Assembly: GCA_037044905.1 (NCBI GenBank) | Contig: JBAOKB010000039.1 | Span: forward strand, 1-45,757 | Source: Hortaea werneckii | Taxonomy: Eukaryota; Ascomycota; Dothideomycetes; Mycosphaerellales; Teratosphaeriaceae | Length of the DNA stretch: 45,757 nucleotides | Reading direction: 5' to 3' | Shown here: positions 1 to 11,143 of the stretch, piece by piece | Layout of the letters: every line of letters starts with the position of its first letter | Numbering within the stretch: position 1 is the stretch's first letter | The notes under the pieces: model-generated | The model's database searches: none | Seen by the model: only the letters and a program-made list of their open reading frames with translations | Told to the model about the DNA's origin: nothing | Translations under genes and position numbers: made by a program

Positions 1-848
1 ACACCAGTCTCGACGCCATCGTAGTAGGAGTTGTAGATGTGAGCGGTACCGAAGCGGATCGACTGTGCGGTATTAGCATCCTGTTTGAAAAATAGTCGTC
101 TTCATGTACTTACTGGCTGACGGCTGTTGATGTTGGACCAGTAGTTGTTGGCGTAGGTGACGTGCAAGTAGCCCTTGTCCTCATCGCCGTTATCGTCGCT
201 GTGGCCGACAAGAGACGCCTTATAGTGGTCATGGAAGTAGTTGTTCGAGATGGTCACGTAGTCTGAGGCATGAGTGACATCGCAGAGACCGTCGTAGTAA
301 TCCTTGCCGTGGTCCAAGTCCGAAGAGAAGTCGTTGTGGTCGATCCAGACGTTAGTCGAGGCCTGGATTCCAATGGCATCGCCGTTATCCGCCTTGACTT
401 TGCTGAGCTTAAGGTTCTGTACAATCACGTTGGACACTTCCTTGATGTAGAGCCCAACACCCTCAATGCCGGAGTCAGAGTCCAAGCCGAGGATTGACTT
501 GTCGCCAGCGACGTGGATCTGCTCGCTGCCGGAGATGACGCCGGACACGTAGACGACCATTGGCTCGTCTGCCTTGATAGCTTCAGTGAAAGCTGGGAGA
601 TCCGAGACGGTGGTGGTTGTGCCACCCTGACCACCAGTGGTACCGCCGTTTAGCGAGGCGTAACCAACCGGGCCATCGGTGGTGGTGGCAGTGGCGGCCG
701 AGGAAGCCTTGTTAGCATTTGTCGCAGCGGCTTGAGTGGCGCTGGAAGTGCTGGAAGATTCAACTGCCGAAGAGCTGTGAGCGGCACACGGCCGAGCTGC
801 AGCCATGTGAGAGAGCGCCGCCAGGGCGAGAGGAATGGTGAATTGCAT
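1..848 (-). CDS. Secreted pectate lyase, PL1 family, truncated by window edge
   Basis: Cleaves de-esterified pectin by beta-elimination outside the cell; Ca-dependent PL1 fold. The N-terminus (MQFTIPLALAALSHMAAA) is a signal peptide, followed by a Ser/Thr/Ala-rich linker to about residue 60. The parallel beta-helix signature follows: NVIVQNLKLSKV, STNVWIDHNDFSSD, DYYDGLCDVTHASDYVTISNNYF, and HYKASLVGHSD. The Asp residues of WIDHNDFSSD and of DGLCD are the expected calcium ligands, and the Lys of HYKASLVG is conserved. Exon 1 is 848-114 (245 codons). A 51-nt intron at 63-113 has donor GTAAGT, branch site GCTAAT and acceptor CACAG. Exon 2 (62-1) continues in frame as SIRFGTAHIYNSYYDGV, completing RQPSIRFG, which carries the arginine expected to be catalytic. 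The 3' end lies outside the window. Family assignment is secure; substrate (pectate rather than pectin) is inferred from family resemblance. Confidence 0.93.
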
Positions 849-2100
849 AATGAATGAAGTTGGAATGCTGCAAGCGAGTGACTAAGAGTGAAAGTATAGG
901 AGAAGGAACTGAAGTGTCTGGAGAGCAAAAGGGCGACTTCAACGCCCGAGACGTCGTCCTATATACCCATCTGAAGGCTCTGAGGGCTGTAGAAGCGCCC
1001 TAGGTCGTATGTCCGACGTTATGGGACCGAATGGCTCGCCTGACTGTAGCAACCTGCGAGTCTATACATGGTCGTTTCTCATAGATGAAGATTTACAATC
1101 GCGTGTGCAGCACGACGGACGCTAGTGCCAAGACGGAATAATTTCAGAGACGGACCTTTTGTCTGTGGCCTGGTCTGCGAGAATACGGAGGTATGAGACT
1201 AGGGAGGTATGACCTTGACGTCTCGACGCTCTCCGTATGTACCGCTGAGCCCTAAGATGGTATGGAGATCAGGCGGTCTTGGCAGGTTTGACTTGGCATT
1301 CGCTTCGAGATGAGCTTGGGTCGACGAGGGCATGGGCGGTGCTTCATCAGGACGACACCATAGATATATTGTTCTACAGTTCCGAGTCAGCCTTCACCAT
1401 GAGTCAGTATAATGTCTGCAATGTGTTCGTCGGTACAAGAGAAGTTCATGCCGGGACATGATACAGTAGAAGGAACACCAGAATGTTGTCGAGCGCGAGC
1501 TACAAATGGTGGCCTGAGCTCCAGCGCACGCACCGTGCGCACTACTTGCGATAGTCGAGATGAAGAGTCTCGAACCTCATGCGTCCATAGATTTGCATGA
1601 TAGTGTAATCATGTCTTGTTGTCTTCCTTGCCTTTTTCATCCGAAGTCGTTAACTTGGTGGGTCTCATTTCAATATCAAGAATCGAAGAGCTCCTGACGC
1701 TCCGCTATCGTTGAAGACCAAATCATGGCGTACTACGACAAGAACCCCTTCTTGCTAAGAGCAGAAGCCGCCTACCTTCTCCTTCGATATCGCCAGTCTG
1801 GCTAGCAAAGAGATTATTTGATATTTGCTTCAGCAATCTCATGTCCATTTCCGATACTATCCGCGTCTAGTAAGCCGCGCGTGCTGTGAAACCACGTTGC
1901 ATGACAGGCAAGCCAGAGCTGCAGTCACCGCGGGCTTGTTGAGTAAAGTGTCCCCATCAAGATGTCGTGGCTCCGGCCTGTATCGGAGAGCTATCATTCG
2001 CGTAGTATTAAGCACACACAACGGAGGCCGCTAGAGCGCTGTCAGTTGACAGCAGCCATACAGGCTGGCATTGCAATAACCTCCTCAAGCAAAGGAGTTG
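849..2100. other. Intergenic, no supported gene
   Basis: Promoter side of the pectate lyase plus the 3' side of the 2EXR-like gene. Only short unconvincing ORFs occur. A small perfect inverted repeat, GCGCACG-CAC-CGTGCGC, lies near 1524-1540. Nothing else was recognised. Confidence 0.6.
959..968 (-). promoter_or_regulatory. TATA box of the pectate lyase gene
   Basis: On the minus strand this reads GGGTATATAG, about 110 nt upstream of the pectate lyase ATG (848). Spacing suits a TATA-driven, inducible secreted-enzyme promoter. Position is seen; function is inferred. Confidence 0.5.
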
Positions 2101-2980
2101 TCAAAGTCTGTACAGTGAGTTCTCTAGATCCTCCTCGTCTTCGACCCCGAGTCCACAAAGACCAAGGCTTTCGTCAAAGATTCCGACCGACTCAACCTCA
2201 AGATGCAATCCTTTGTACGTGTATGATCCAGCCGAGGGCGAAGCGCGAAAGATGACCATGGGGGTGTCCCGAGAGATGCGATCTGCTTCGCCGTTGCTAT
2301 CTTGACTCGGGTTGAACACCTTGAAGAGCCGACTGTGCAGGTACAAGTCGAACTGAACTTTGACGCGTCCGCCATCGACGGGTGGCAGCCGAAACAGGTT
2401 CTCTATGGTGACATACTCTTCGTCGATTAAATAGTCGTATTGGTCGACGAGCAAGTCGATTCTTAGATTTATTCTCTTCACAGACGGTAAAATTCTCACG
2501 TATTTCCTGAGCTTTCTGTGGATCATATTAAAGCCTGCGGTTCATCAGTCAGCCTCGGCGAATGGAACCAATGTTATACAGAAACTGACCTGGATCACTA
2601 TAATGACGGTAATCAATGCGCAAATGCAGCCTTTCCAACGCCTCGAGAGAAGGGAAGCTCTGCCAGTAATCTAGGTTGTGGAACGCCCAGATGAACGAGA
2701 AAATAGCAGCAGACTTCAAGACCTCCGTCTCGTACTCGTGTCGGAATTGTTTGCTGACACGCTGCAGTGAAGGCTGGAAGTAGTCGATCAGCTTGAACGC
2801 AAAAAGACCACAGCGACGAAAGACTTGGGTGTCTTTTACAGAGGAGGAGTATATCATGTTCCGGAGCTCGGGTGGCAAGTCGAAGAAGGGGAATGATTTG
2901 TGATTGTCAGAGCCGTGTGTGACCGGCGATGCCGAGTCAATGACGGCGCTCACTTGAGAACCGCCACTCATGTCCGTCAT
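2101..2980 (-). CDS. 2EXR/F-box-like domain protein, hypothetical
   Basis: Two exons: 2980-2590 and 2534-2101. The 55-nt intron (2535-2589) has donor GTCAGT, branch CTGAC and acceptor CGCAG; splicing keeps the frame and gives 274 aa. Residues about 28-45 read SFPFFDLPPELRNMIYSSSV, the opening of the fungal 2EXR / F-box-like domain (F..LPPELRN.IY). After it come the usual Q..L..VSKQFRHE helix and a body with no recognised catalytic motif (SLEALERLHLRIDY, LPSVKRINLRIDLL). These proteins are abundant and expanded in filamentous ascomycetes and are mostly uncharacterised. Some F-box-like members recruit substrates to SCF ligases, but nothing here shows that. A start nine nt downstream (MSGGS) is also possible. 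The short exon 2 lacks a known domain. Confidence 0.7.
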
Positions 2981-3431
2981 GTCGAGTGTCGTGTTTCTGG
3001 TGTGTTGGGTGCTTCAAGCCAGAATTGTTTTGGAGGAGAAAGGGCTTACGTTACTGTGTCGATTGTTGCTGGAGGAAAACCCGCTAATTTAGCGCAAAAA
3101 CGTCCTATGACACATGAGGAAGGAGCGATGCATGTGACAATCCAGATTTTCGTCCAGTTGAATTATGCCGTAGCGCATTGGATAGGAGATATACAAGATA
3201 CCTTGAGTTTCGGATAGATTTGGCACAATGCTGCGTTGAGAACAGTCGTTGATGGCATCAGCTTTTGCTCGGCACAACACCACTCTGACCGCAGCCGTTG
3301 ATAGCTTTTACACCTGAATGGCGCATTCGCCTGCTCTCCACTGCCCTCCATATTCTCACTTCTCATAGGACCCGAGGGTCAAAAGCCCGCTTTCAAAAGC
3401 CATATAGCCCATCCACATCGGCAACTCCTTC
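2981..3431. other. Intergenic between the 2EXR-like gene and the RTT103-like gene
   Basis: Holds the promoter of the 2EXR-like gene (read leftward) and the 3' region of the RTT103-like gene. No convincing coding sequence was seen on either strand. Confidence 0.5.
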
Positions 3432-4922
3432 TTACTGCGAAAGCAAAGCACTGACCCCATCCTCATCCACGCCCGCCCCTCCCGCACCTTCTCCAAACAT
3501 GTCCCGGTCCAGCGGCTCATTCGAAGCCTTGTGACTCATTTTCCTGCGCTTCAACCGAGGGTCGGCGGAATTATCATCGCCATTCCCAGCCGGCATTTCA
3601 CTCGGAGCCTGCCTTGTGTTTCCCGAATGCTGCGGCTGCAGAGGTATAGAGGCCCCCAGGTTGTTCAGGAAGTCATTTGCAGCATTCTCTGCAGATGAGG
3701 GAAGTGGAGGACCAGTCGAAAGAGCGGGCGGTGGCTCGAAAGCGGGAGGCGGCTCTTCCAGGTTCGGAGGCTGTTCTTGTAGATTCTCAGCGCCCGTCGG
3801 GTTGGCCATATCAGGTCCGATGGATGTGTCAGCCCCGTACAAAGCCGCGTCGATACCGGTGTCTGTCCCTTGATACTCGCCGTTTGCAGGAGGCGGAGTA
3901 AAGCTTTCAGGCTCAGGACCCTCAGGTGGAGGTGTGAATCCTTCCGCCTCGGGCGCTGCAGGCTCAGGCGCCGTTGCAAAGTCCTTGACCATGGTCGCGT
4001 TCTGATCTCCTGTACCCGTAGACGTGGGAGTACCAACGGTAGGTGAGGTGGGAGCAGAAAGTCCACGCATGATACCATCCTCTACCTCGCTCTTCTTGGC
4101 TTCTACACCTTCCTTTCGACTCTGCGTCTCCTGAGCAGCTTTTTCGTCCTCGCTCAACTTGGCACGATTGGTAGCCACAAGCTTCTCCAACCCCTCAAGC
4201 AGCTCTCGGCGCGCGTTGATAGAGGCTTCCACCGCACCTTGCGCGCTCGCCAAGTTCCGCATCAGAGCACTAAGCCGTGCGGCATGGACAGGAGGCGTAG
4301 GTAGTACCGCATTCGGATCCGTCAGCTTCGCATATTCCTTCTCTGCCGTTTCCAGCGCAGAGACTTTCGTGGAGTCTGCTTTGTTTGCCTCTGTCTGTTT
4401 CTTCACGACGTCTTGCATCTCAGCTGGAACGGGTGCCCCGCTTCCTCCACCGCCAGCTCCATTTGACGATGCTCCAAACAGCGAACCGCCCAGCTTGCCC
4501 CCAGTCTTGGAGCTCTTGCTCTTGTCGATCTCTCCCAACGTCTTCTCTACACCTTCAAGGATCCTCCCGTCAAACACATTCCTTTGTCTCCATACCTCCA
4601 CCACCCGTCTGATTTTCCCTTGCACATCTGAGCTTTGGCCCTTGTAGGCAATACCAGTCGCCTCCCCCATGAGCGGCTCGAAGGCAAGCAGGAAGTCCTG
4701 TTTCCCTCGCGCGCGAGACTGCTGCACAACCTCGTTTGCGAGGTAAATGAGCACTAGGCGTTTGTTTGGCGGCGAAGCTTGGAGCCGCTCAAGCCACAAG
4801 TTGGCTGTCGAGGGAGCGTGACGGCGGTGGAACATGATCCATTGTGCATTGGCGACAATCGAGTCTTGGGTTTCATTCAAGGAGGAGAGCTTGGCGCGAA
4901 CAGCGTCCGGCGAGTAAGCCAT
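3432..4922 (-). CDS. RTT103: RTT103/RPRD-type RNA polymerase II CTD-interacting protein
   Basis: Nuclear protein expected to bind Ser2-phosphorylated Pol II CTD and to help 3'-end processing and transcription termination with the Rat1 exonuclease. The single 496-aa exon begins with a CID domain, residues about 3-135: SPDAVRAKLSSLNETQDSI, ANAQWIMFHRRHA, LWLERLQASPPNKRLVLIYL, ANEVVQQSR, then VVEVWRQRNVFDGRIL. This eight-helix pattern with the R..VVEVWR.R.VF ending is diagnostic. A helical/coiled segment follows (about 165-275), matching the RPRD coiled coil, then a long Pro/Glu-rich low-complexity region and a basic patch LKRRKM near the C-terminus that may be an NLS. Length fits fungal RTT103 proteins, which are longer than the yeast protein by their disordered tail. 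It is head-to-head with clathrin light chain, sharing a 530-bp promoter region. Confidence 0.88.
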   Translation of the reverse strand: MAYSPDAVRAKLSSLNETQDSIVANAQWIMFHRRHAPSTANLWLERLQASPPNKRLVLIYLANEVVQQSRARGKQDFLLAFEPLMGEATGIAYKGQSSDVQGKIRRVVEVWRQRNVFDGRILEGVEKTLGEIDKSKSSKTGGKLGGSLFGASSNGAGGGGSGAPVPAEMQDVVKKQTEANKADSTKVSALETAEKEYAKLTDPNAVLPTPPVHAARLSALMRNLASAQGAVEASINARRELLEGLEKLVATNRAKLSEDEKAAQETQSRKEGVEAKKSEVEDGIMRGLSAPTSPTVGTPTSTGTGDQNATMVKDFATAPEPAAPEAEGFTPPPEGPEPESFTPPPANGEYQGTDTGIDAALYGADTSIGPDMANPTGAENLQEQPPNLEEPPPAFEPPPALSTGPPLPSSAENAANDFLNNLGASIPLQPQHSGNTRQAPSEMPAGNGDDNSADPRLKRRKMSHKASNEPLDRDMFGEGAGGAGVDEDGVSALLSQ

Positions 4923-5452
4923 GATGAGCGAGGGCCTTGAGCAGGCGATAGCACGCGGTAGCAGAAATCTGGAAGAAGACCAGTACTATATCATTGCTTA
5001 TCACGTGGCTATGCGCACTCAGACGAGCTTTCTGCGGCGAAAGGAGAATGGACACCGATACTGCCGTAAAATAAGGCAAATTGAACTGTCTTCCAAGTTG
5101 CTTGCGAAAGTTGAAGCTTGCCTGGGCTGGAGGAGCTGCCATGTGCGAGCGACGCTAGTGGATCGGGACAGCCCGGACCTGGAGTCTGGCAGCCGCTGGG
5201 CTCGCGAGGCTCGTTGCGATGGGGTTGGCTCGGGCTCGATGGAAGCTGGCCATTGGAGACGTTGTTGCAAGCATTCACTTGTTGTACATCCCACGCTGAC
5301 TCCCCAACAAGCCTACATTGACCTTACGTCTTGTCCGATAGCCCGGCAGAGCCAGCAGAGGAGTCGACACTAATTCTGAGTTGCGTCTTCGCCTCATACC
5401 AAGCGACCGCGATATAGGAGACGAGCTCGAGATCGAACAGGCATCAGCGACC
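4923..5452. promoter_or_regulatory. Bidirectional promoter region, RTT103-like / clathrin light chain
   Basis: The 530 bp between two divergent start codons must contain both promoters. No TATA box was evident. ORFs across it look like random reading frames. Confidence 0.5.
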
Positions 5453-6295
5453 ATGGCAGACCGATTCCCCTCCCTAGACGAGTTCGATGCGGGTAAGCGA
5501 TGATGATCATTACTGCTGCTGGTACCAGCTCAGATGACTGACAACGTTGCAGGCCAAACCGAACCTCAAGGCCAACCAAACGTCGACACTCCCACTGATG
5601 AGCCCTCCGACTTCCTTGCCCGTGAACGTGCAGCGCTCGGAGACGATGCACAGCAGTTCGCGACACCCGAAGACAACGTTGCAACTGCTGAAGAGGGTGA
5701 CGCCGGCGACGATCTCCTGGGAGGCGGCGGTGATGCCGCACCCTCTGCACCAACAAACGGCGCAGACGCAGACAATGACATGATGGGAGACTTCGAGAAC
5801 TCTTTCCCGGCTGTTGACACTCAGAATGAAGGTGTCGCTCCCGGCGGCACTATCACGGGCTCGACTCTTCCTTACATGCCTCCCACGACCTCGAGCTACT
5901 CGGCACCAAATGCTGAAGAGGAGGGCGAGCCCGAGGCGGTGAGGGAATGGAGGGAGAAGCGTGACGCCCAGATCGCCCACCGCGACGAAGTCTCAGCATC
6001 CAAGAAGGCCGAGACCGTCAAGGCGGCACAGGAAGCTATCGACGAGTTCTACGAGAACTACAACAACCGCCGGGACAAGCAAGTGGCGCAGACTCGGAAA
6101 GAAGCAGAGGAATTCTTGGCAAAGCGTGAAGACACGACGAGCGGCGGAACTTCATGGGAGAGGATTAGTAAATTGGTAGACCTCAGCGGGAAGGGCTCCG
6201 CTGGTGGTGCGGCAGGAAGCGGCAAGGGCAAGATGAGAGAGTTGCTGGTGGGCTTGCGGAAGGACGAGAATGCACCGGGCGCGAAGGGCTACTAA
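5453..6295 (+). CDS. CLC1: Clathrin light chain
   Basis: Regulatory subunit of the clathrin triskelion, acting in endocytic and trans-Golgi coats by binding the heavy-chain hub. Exon 1 (5453-5492) encodes MADRFPSLDEFDA, a typical fungal clathrin light chain start. A 60-nt intron (5493-5552; GTAAGC, branch GACTGAC, acceptor TTGCAG) follows; exon 2 runs 5553-6295, giving 260 aa. The N-terminal half is acidic and low complexity. The heavy-chain-binding helix starts at EAVREWREKRDAQI and runs through the basic coiled stretch YENYNNRRDKQVAQTRKEAEEFL. It ends with the conserved C-terminus TSWERISKLVDLSGK and KMRELLVGLRKDENAPGA. All parts of the family are present at normal length. Confidence 0.95.
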
Positions 6296-6912
6296 GAATG
6301 ATGCTGCGAAGGAGGGCAAAAGGGCAGTGGGCATGCTTTGGACTGCATGGCTACAGCTGGCGTTCAGGAGGCGCTGCGGACATGCGCTTCGGTATTGGCT
6401 CCGGGAGGATTGCTGAGTAGGATAGATGAATGTACCAATATATTGCGGCTTCTGTGGATCATGACTGATTCCTTCGGTACCTCGGATGCTTCCAATTCCC
6501 ACAGCCCCTGTCATCATTGTTCGGCCGCAATGAACGTTGGCCATCATGACGCACGTGATATCGCGTGTCGTTCAACGCTTCGGCCCGCAGTGAGGTCACA
6601 GATCCGTATGCACCTCGATCTCCGAGATGATGGCCTAGTCTAGGCTTCTCCCAACAACGACGCTTGCTTTTTGTTCAAAGGGCTTGTCTCGCGCACAGAG
6701 TTCGTGGACCAAGCGGGATTCTTTCGCAGTGAGGGAGGTGATTGGAATACGTGCTGGACAACAAGCACGAAGCCGAGGCACAAGGAAAAGTTACAGCAAT
6801 GCAGGCATCATTCGCGAGACCGAGCTGCAACAGGAGGTAGCTTTGTAAGAGAACAGGAAATCTACTTCGATTAGAAAAGAGACGGTAGTCAGGGGCGAGA
6901 GTGACTATCGCC
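6296..6912. other. Intergenic, CLC1 3' region and MDL1 promoter
   Basis: Holds the 3' UTR of clathrin light chain and the promoter/5' UTR of the ABC transporter. No coding sequence supported. Confidence 0.5.
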
Positions 6913-9378
6913 ATGGCGCTGCCAACACAACGCATGCTCGCGCATCGAGCCTGGGATAGTCTGGGAAACGGAGCTCTCTTTACGACGAGAATATGGACAC
7001 CCCAGACGCAGTCAGGAGCTTTGGGACGCATTCAGTCACTTGCACAGCGAGGGCTACAATCGCGCTGTCTTCACAACATACGTGCCAACCAATGTCGACC
7101 TTCGCTGGTGCGCCAGCTCCCAGCGCGCAGTATAGAAACCCGCCGCGTCCTTCAGACCTCGCAAAAGTCACAACAGGAGGCACCACCGCCGGCCAAACGA
7201 GACCAGGTCGCCTCTTCCGATCCCGCCGATCACGACGAGGATGATCATCTCGACGGCGATGGCTTTAAGCGCACCGAACGCGCCGCCCAAGCCAGCAAGC
7301 TCAACCTCAGCGCCAAACTATCTAAACAGTCCGACGATGGGAAGTCCGGCGGAACCTGGCGCGAAATCGTACGGCTTATGATGATCGCGCGGCCGGAGTT
7401 AAAACATCTCAGCTGGGCATTCCTTTTCCTCCTCATCAGCAGCAGTATCAGCATGAGCGTGCCGTTCAGCATAGGGAAGATCATGGACCAGGCCGCCTCG
7501 GAAGGGGACAAGCTCTTTGGATTGGAGCCTACTCATTTCTTCCTCGCGCTAGGCGCTCTGTTGGCAACAGGTGCAGCGGCGAACTACGGTCGTATCATCA
7601 TCCTCAGGATTGTCGGCGAGCGCATCGTCACCAAGCTTCGGTCCCACCTGTTCAAGAGAACTTTCGTACAGAATGCCGAATTCTTCGACGCCAACCGCGT
7701 GGGAGACTTGATCTCACGATTGGGCAGCGACACGATCATTGTCGGCAAGTCCATTACGCAGAACGTCTCGGACGGCTTGCGTAGTCTTGTCTCTGCTACG
7801 GCCGGCTTCACGCTAATGGCATATGTCTCTGTCAAGCTCACCGGTGTACTGGCTTTATGCTTCCCGCCTGTTGCCCTTGGAGCTTTTCTGTACGGTCGCG
7901 CCATCCGGAATCTAAGTCGAAGGATCCAGAAGAACCTCGGTACTCTCACCAAGATTGCAGAAGAGAGGCTGGGTAATGTAAGGACTTCGCAAGCTTTTGC
8001 AGGCGAACTCCAGGAAGTGCATCGGTATAATCAACAGGTGCGGAAGATCTTCACTCTGGGTCGACGGGAGGCGTTCATCTCTGCCAGCTTCTTCTCCGCC
8101 AGCGGGTTCATGGGTAATATGACTTTCCTTGCCGTGTTATGGGTCGGCGGAGGTATGGTGAAGAACGGCGGTATCACCATTGGTGAGCTGAGTTCTTTCC
8201 TGATGTATACCGCTTACGCCGGCTCCTCGCTCTTTGGCCTTTCGGGATTCTACTCGGAGTTGATGAAAGGTGTTGGTGCTGCGTCTCGCCTCTTCGAGCT
8301 TCAGGACAGGAAAGCGGAGATCTCACCTACCAAGGGCGATCGTGTGCTCTCCGCCCGTGGAACGATTGATTTCCAGGGCGTGAGCTTCTCGTATCCCACC
8401 CGCCCGGCCGTGAGTATCTTCAACGACCTCACCTTCAAGATCCCTCAGGGCAACAATGTGGCTATTGTCGCGCCTTCAGGAGCCGGCAAGTCGACTGTGG
8501 CCTCTCTACTCCTGCGCTTCTACCAGCCCTCTTCTGGTACGATCAGCATCGGCGGCAGGGACATTGGCACGATGAACCCCAAGCAGCTACGCCGAAAGAT
8601 TGGATACGTAGGCCAAGAGCCAGTGTTGTTCAGTGGCACTATTGCAGAGAACATCGCCTATGGTCGACCGATGGCGTCAAGAAGCGAGATTGTCTCGGCA
8701 GCAAGACAGGCAAACTGTCAATTCATCTCCGATTTCCCAGATGGTCTTGAGACGTTTGTGGGAAGTCGAGGTACTCAGCTGAGCGGTGGACAGAAGCAAA
8801 GAGTAAGTTGAAAGATCAAAACTGGTATGAACTTGACCACGTCGCTGACACGCTTCCTAATCCAGATCGCTATCGCTCGAGCCCTATTGAAGAACCCAGA
8901 TATTCTCATCCTCGATGAAGCTACATCTGCATTAGATGCCGAGAGCGAAACACTGGTCAACCAGGCGCTGGCCCGTATGTTGCAGGGCAACAACACTACT
9001 ATCTCTATTGCCCACCGACTGTCCACCATTCAGCGATCCGACTTCATCATCTGCATCGGCTCGGACGGCAGAGTTGCTCAGACGGGCCCATACGCCGAGC
9101 TGAGCCAGGATAAGGAAGGCGCGTTCGCTAAGCTCATGGAGTGGCAGATGTCAGGGGGAAGTATGCCCACCAGGAGTCTCGGGCAGCCGAGCCATGGCAA
9201 TCTCGAGGAAGGCGAAGGCCAGCTCACTGAGGAGGAGCGCATGCAACGACGGCTAGAAGAGCATGATGCGGAAGACCGTGTCGACGGCGAGGAAGTTGGC
9301 CATGGGACGAAAGTCAGAGGAGATCAGGAGACTGCTGCGGAAGCGACAGTCGAGCGGAGTAAACCTTCTGATAAGTAA
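6913..9378 (+). CDS. MDL1: Mitochondrial inner-membrane ABC half-transporter, MDL1 type (ABCB10 class)
   Basis: Half-size exporter expected to homodimerise in the mitochondrial inner membrane; yeast Mdl1 exports peptides from the matrix. The ATG at 6913 is preferred: the open frame extends upstream only to a GTG at 6901. Residues 1 to about 110 are Arg-rich and acid-poor, as in a presequence, followed by a short acidic linker. The six-helix ABC membrane domain covers about 150-460 (GERIVTKLRSHLFKRTF, FFDANRVGDLISRLGSD, TQNVSDGLRSLVSATAGF). The nucleotide-binding domain has Walker A APSGAGKST (about 520-528), Q-loop GQEPVLFSG, signature LSGGQKQR (623-630), Walker B ILILDEATSALD and H-loop IAHRLS. 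A 63-nt intron at 8803-8865 falls exactly after the signature Arg. The spliced protein is 800 aa. The NVSDGLR region favours MDL1 over ATM1 (Fe-S export). Confidence 0.92.
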
Positions 9379-9844
9379 TTTCGCAACGTTCGAGTCGCGA
9401 ACAATATCTCTTCATATGGCGAGGGGTTTCGGGTGTTGTAAAGAAAGATTTTGCAGGGGGTTTGATAATTGCACAGGTGTGCTCTTGAGTGATCAAGGCA
9501 GGATTGCAGGACTACATGGAAGCACCTATCTCCTTTTAGACATAAATACTTTATATGTAAGAGATCTCATCTCAAATTCAATCAAAAGAAGCATTGCGAA
9601 TCCAGGCTAGAGTGGCGTCAAACGCAAGAGGGAAGGAGACTGCAGACAGATACGCGGCACGAAGCCGGTGTATGTTCCCCGATTCATGGTTGGAGTTCTA
9701 GGATGAGCGAACTGGTGTTCATACACGAATAAATGGTAGGCGATGTCCCCAGCCTTCCTCATCAAAATGTATACAAAGAATCGAAAAGGTTCTCATGACT
9801 TATTACGAGATGATGCCAACAATATGTGCCCCCTCTCTCTCATC
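9379..9844. other. Convergent 3' intergenic region
   Basis: Lies between the stop codons of the ABC transporter (+) and the alpha/beta hydrolase (-), so it should carry both 3' UTRs. No gene seen. Confidence 0.5.
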
Positions 9845-11143
9845 TTACAACCCCTGCTGCGCAAGGAAGTCCATGATATAGTCAAAGGCGCCCTGGGCGG
9901 CGTAGTGGAAGTTCAGCCCGTGGCCGCACACGGGGGCCAGGTAGGTTCCGAACTTGTCGTCGGACAGCTGCGGGTACAGGGCCTTGACCGCCTGCGCCTT
10001 GTTGGCCGGCGCGCTGCAGTTGCCGAAGCAGAACGGGAAGTCCTCGTGTCCGTCCACCACGGCGACGGAGCCGTTGAACTGTGTCGCTGGCGCGGCTGCC
10101 ATGCCTTGCGTGAACAGCTCACCGAAGGTCACCGAGCCCTTGGTTAGCTCGGCGAGCTTGAGGATCGAGGGGTCGAAGCCCGGTGCGCGGAAGAAGCCGA
10201 TCTGTTGCGAGATGATGTTCGACGAGACGAGGTAGCCGTTGGAGAGCTGGAAGAAACGGGAAGGCTGGTTCTCGTTCGCGATGGCGAGGTTTAGGCCCTG
10301 GAGGAAAGCCGCTACCGCTGTTGTGTTGGTCGAGAAGCCGGTCAAGATGGCGGCTTCCAGCGTCGAGGGGTATTGCGCGGTGATGGCTTCGGTGACTAGA
10401 GAGAGGAATGCGGGTTAGTAATTTGAAGGTGGATCCAGTGCGTTGCGCTGCTTGGGAGACTCACTGATGCTACCGAAGCTGTGTCCAACACCAATGACCT
10501 TGTCAAACGCCTTGTTGGCGAAGCTGCCCTCCTTCAGCATCATGGCGAAGTTGTGGGCGATTTCAATCTCGAGCGCGGTTTGCACCACCTCGATCGCGTC
10601 TGGCTTCTCGCTCTTGCCTACACCGAGACGGTCGTAGAAGAAAGCTGCGTATCCAGCTTCGACTGCACTATCCACATACGAGTAGTCGGAGGTGAAGTCC
10701 CAGTAGTAGCGGTCAAAGCCAATGCCGTGGGTCAGGAGCTGGACGCTCTTGGGCATGCTGCCGTCAGAAGGCACACAGAGGGTTGCGCCGATCGAGTACG
10801 TGCCATTGACGGTGTTGTCGCCAGCAATGATGGACGGCAAGAAGTTGGCACCAGGCGTCACGTAGTCGAGGAAGGTCTCGGTAACTTGCGACTGGTTTTC
10901 CGGCAGCTGGTAGTTGAATTTGACATTCTTACTGGTGCTGGCCTGGACTGGGACGATGCCAGAAACGCACTCTGCTTTGCCGCCACGCGAGGTGCTGTGT
11001 TCCGGGAATTTGAACCCAGCGCCGGAGAGGTTGTTGGAGCTATCCGAGGCAAAAGGGAAGATCGAAGAGATCAAGTTCGAGGGGAACACGTGCTCAGCGC
11101 TGACCGCGGTGGCGGCAGCGAGAGGGATGAACGCGCTTCTCAT
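9845..11143 (-). CDS. Secreted alpha/beta hydrolase
   Basis: Predicted extracellular serine hydrolase (esterase/lipase-like) of unknown substrate. The start at 11143 is chosen because it begins a signal peptide, MRSAFIPLAAATAVSAEHVF; the frame is open further upstream but without a better start. Exon 1 is 11143-10465 and exon 2 is 10395-9845, with a 69-nt intron (10396-10464) having donor GTGAGT, branch TTACTAAC and acceptor CTCTAG. The product is 409 aa. The oxyanion-hole strand is LLTHGIGFDRYYWDF, the nucleophile elbow GHSFG puts Ser near residue 222, and the C-terminal CGHGLNFHYA offers the catalytic His (385 or 390). VVDGHEDFPFC could supply the acid. Cysteines in the C-terminal half (FCFGNC, VC) suggest disulfides, fitting secretion. 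This fold class is common in filamentous ascomycetes, usually annotated only as AB hydrolase. Confidence 0.85.
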
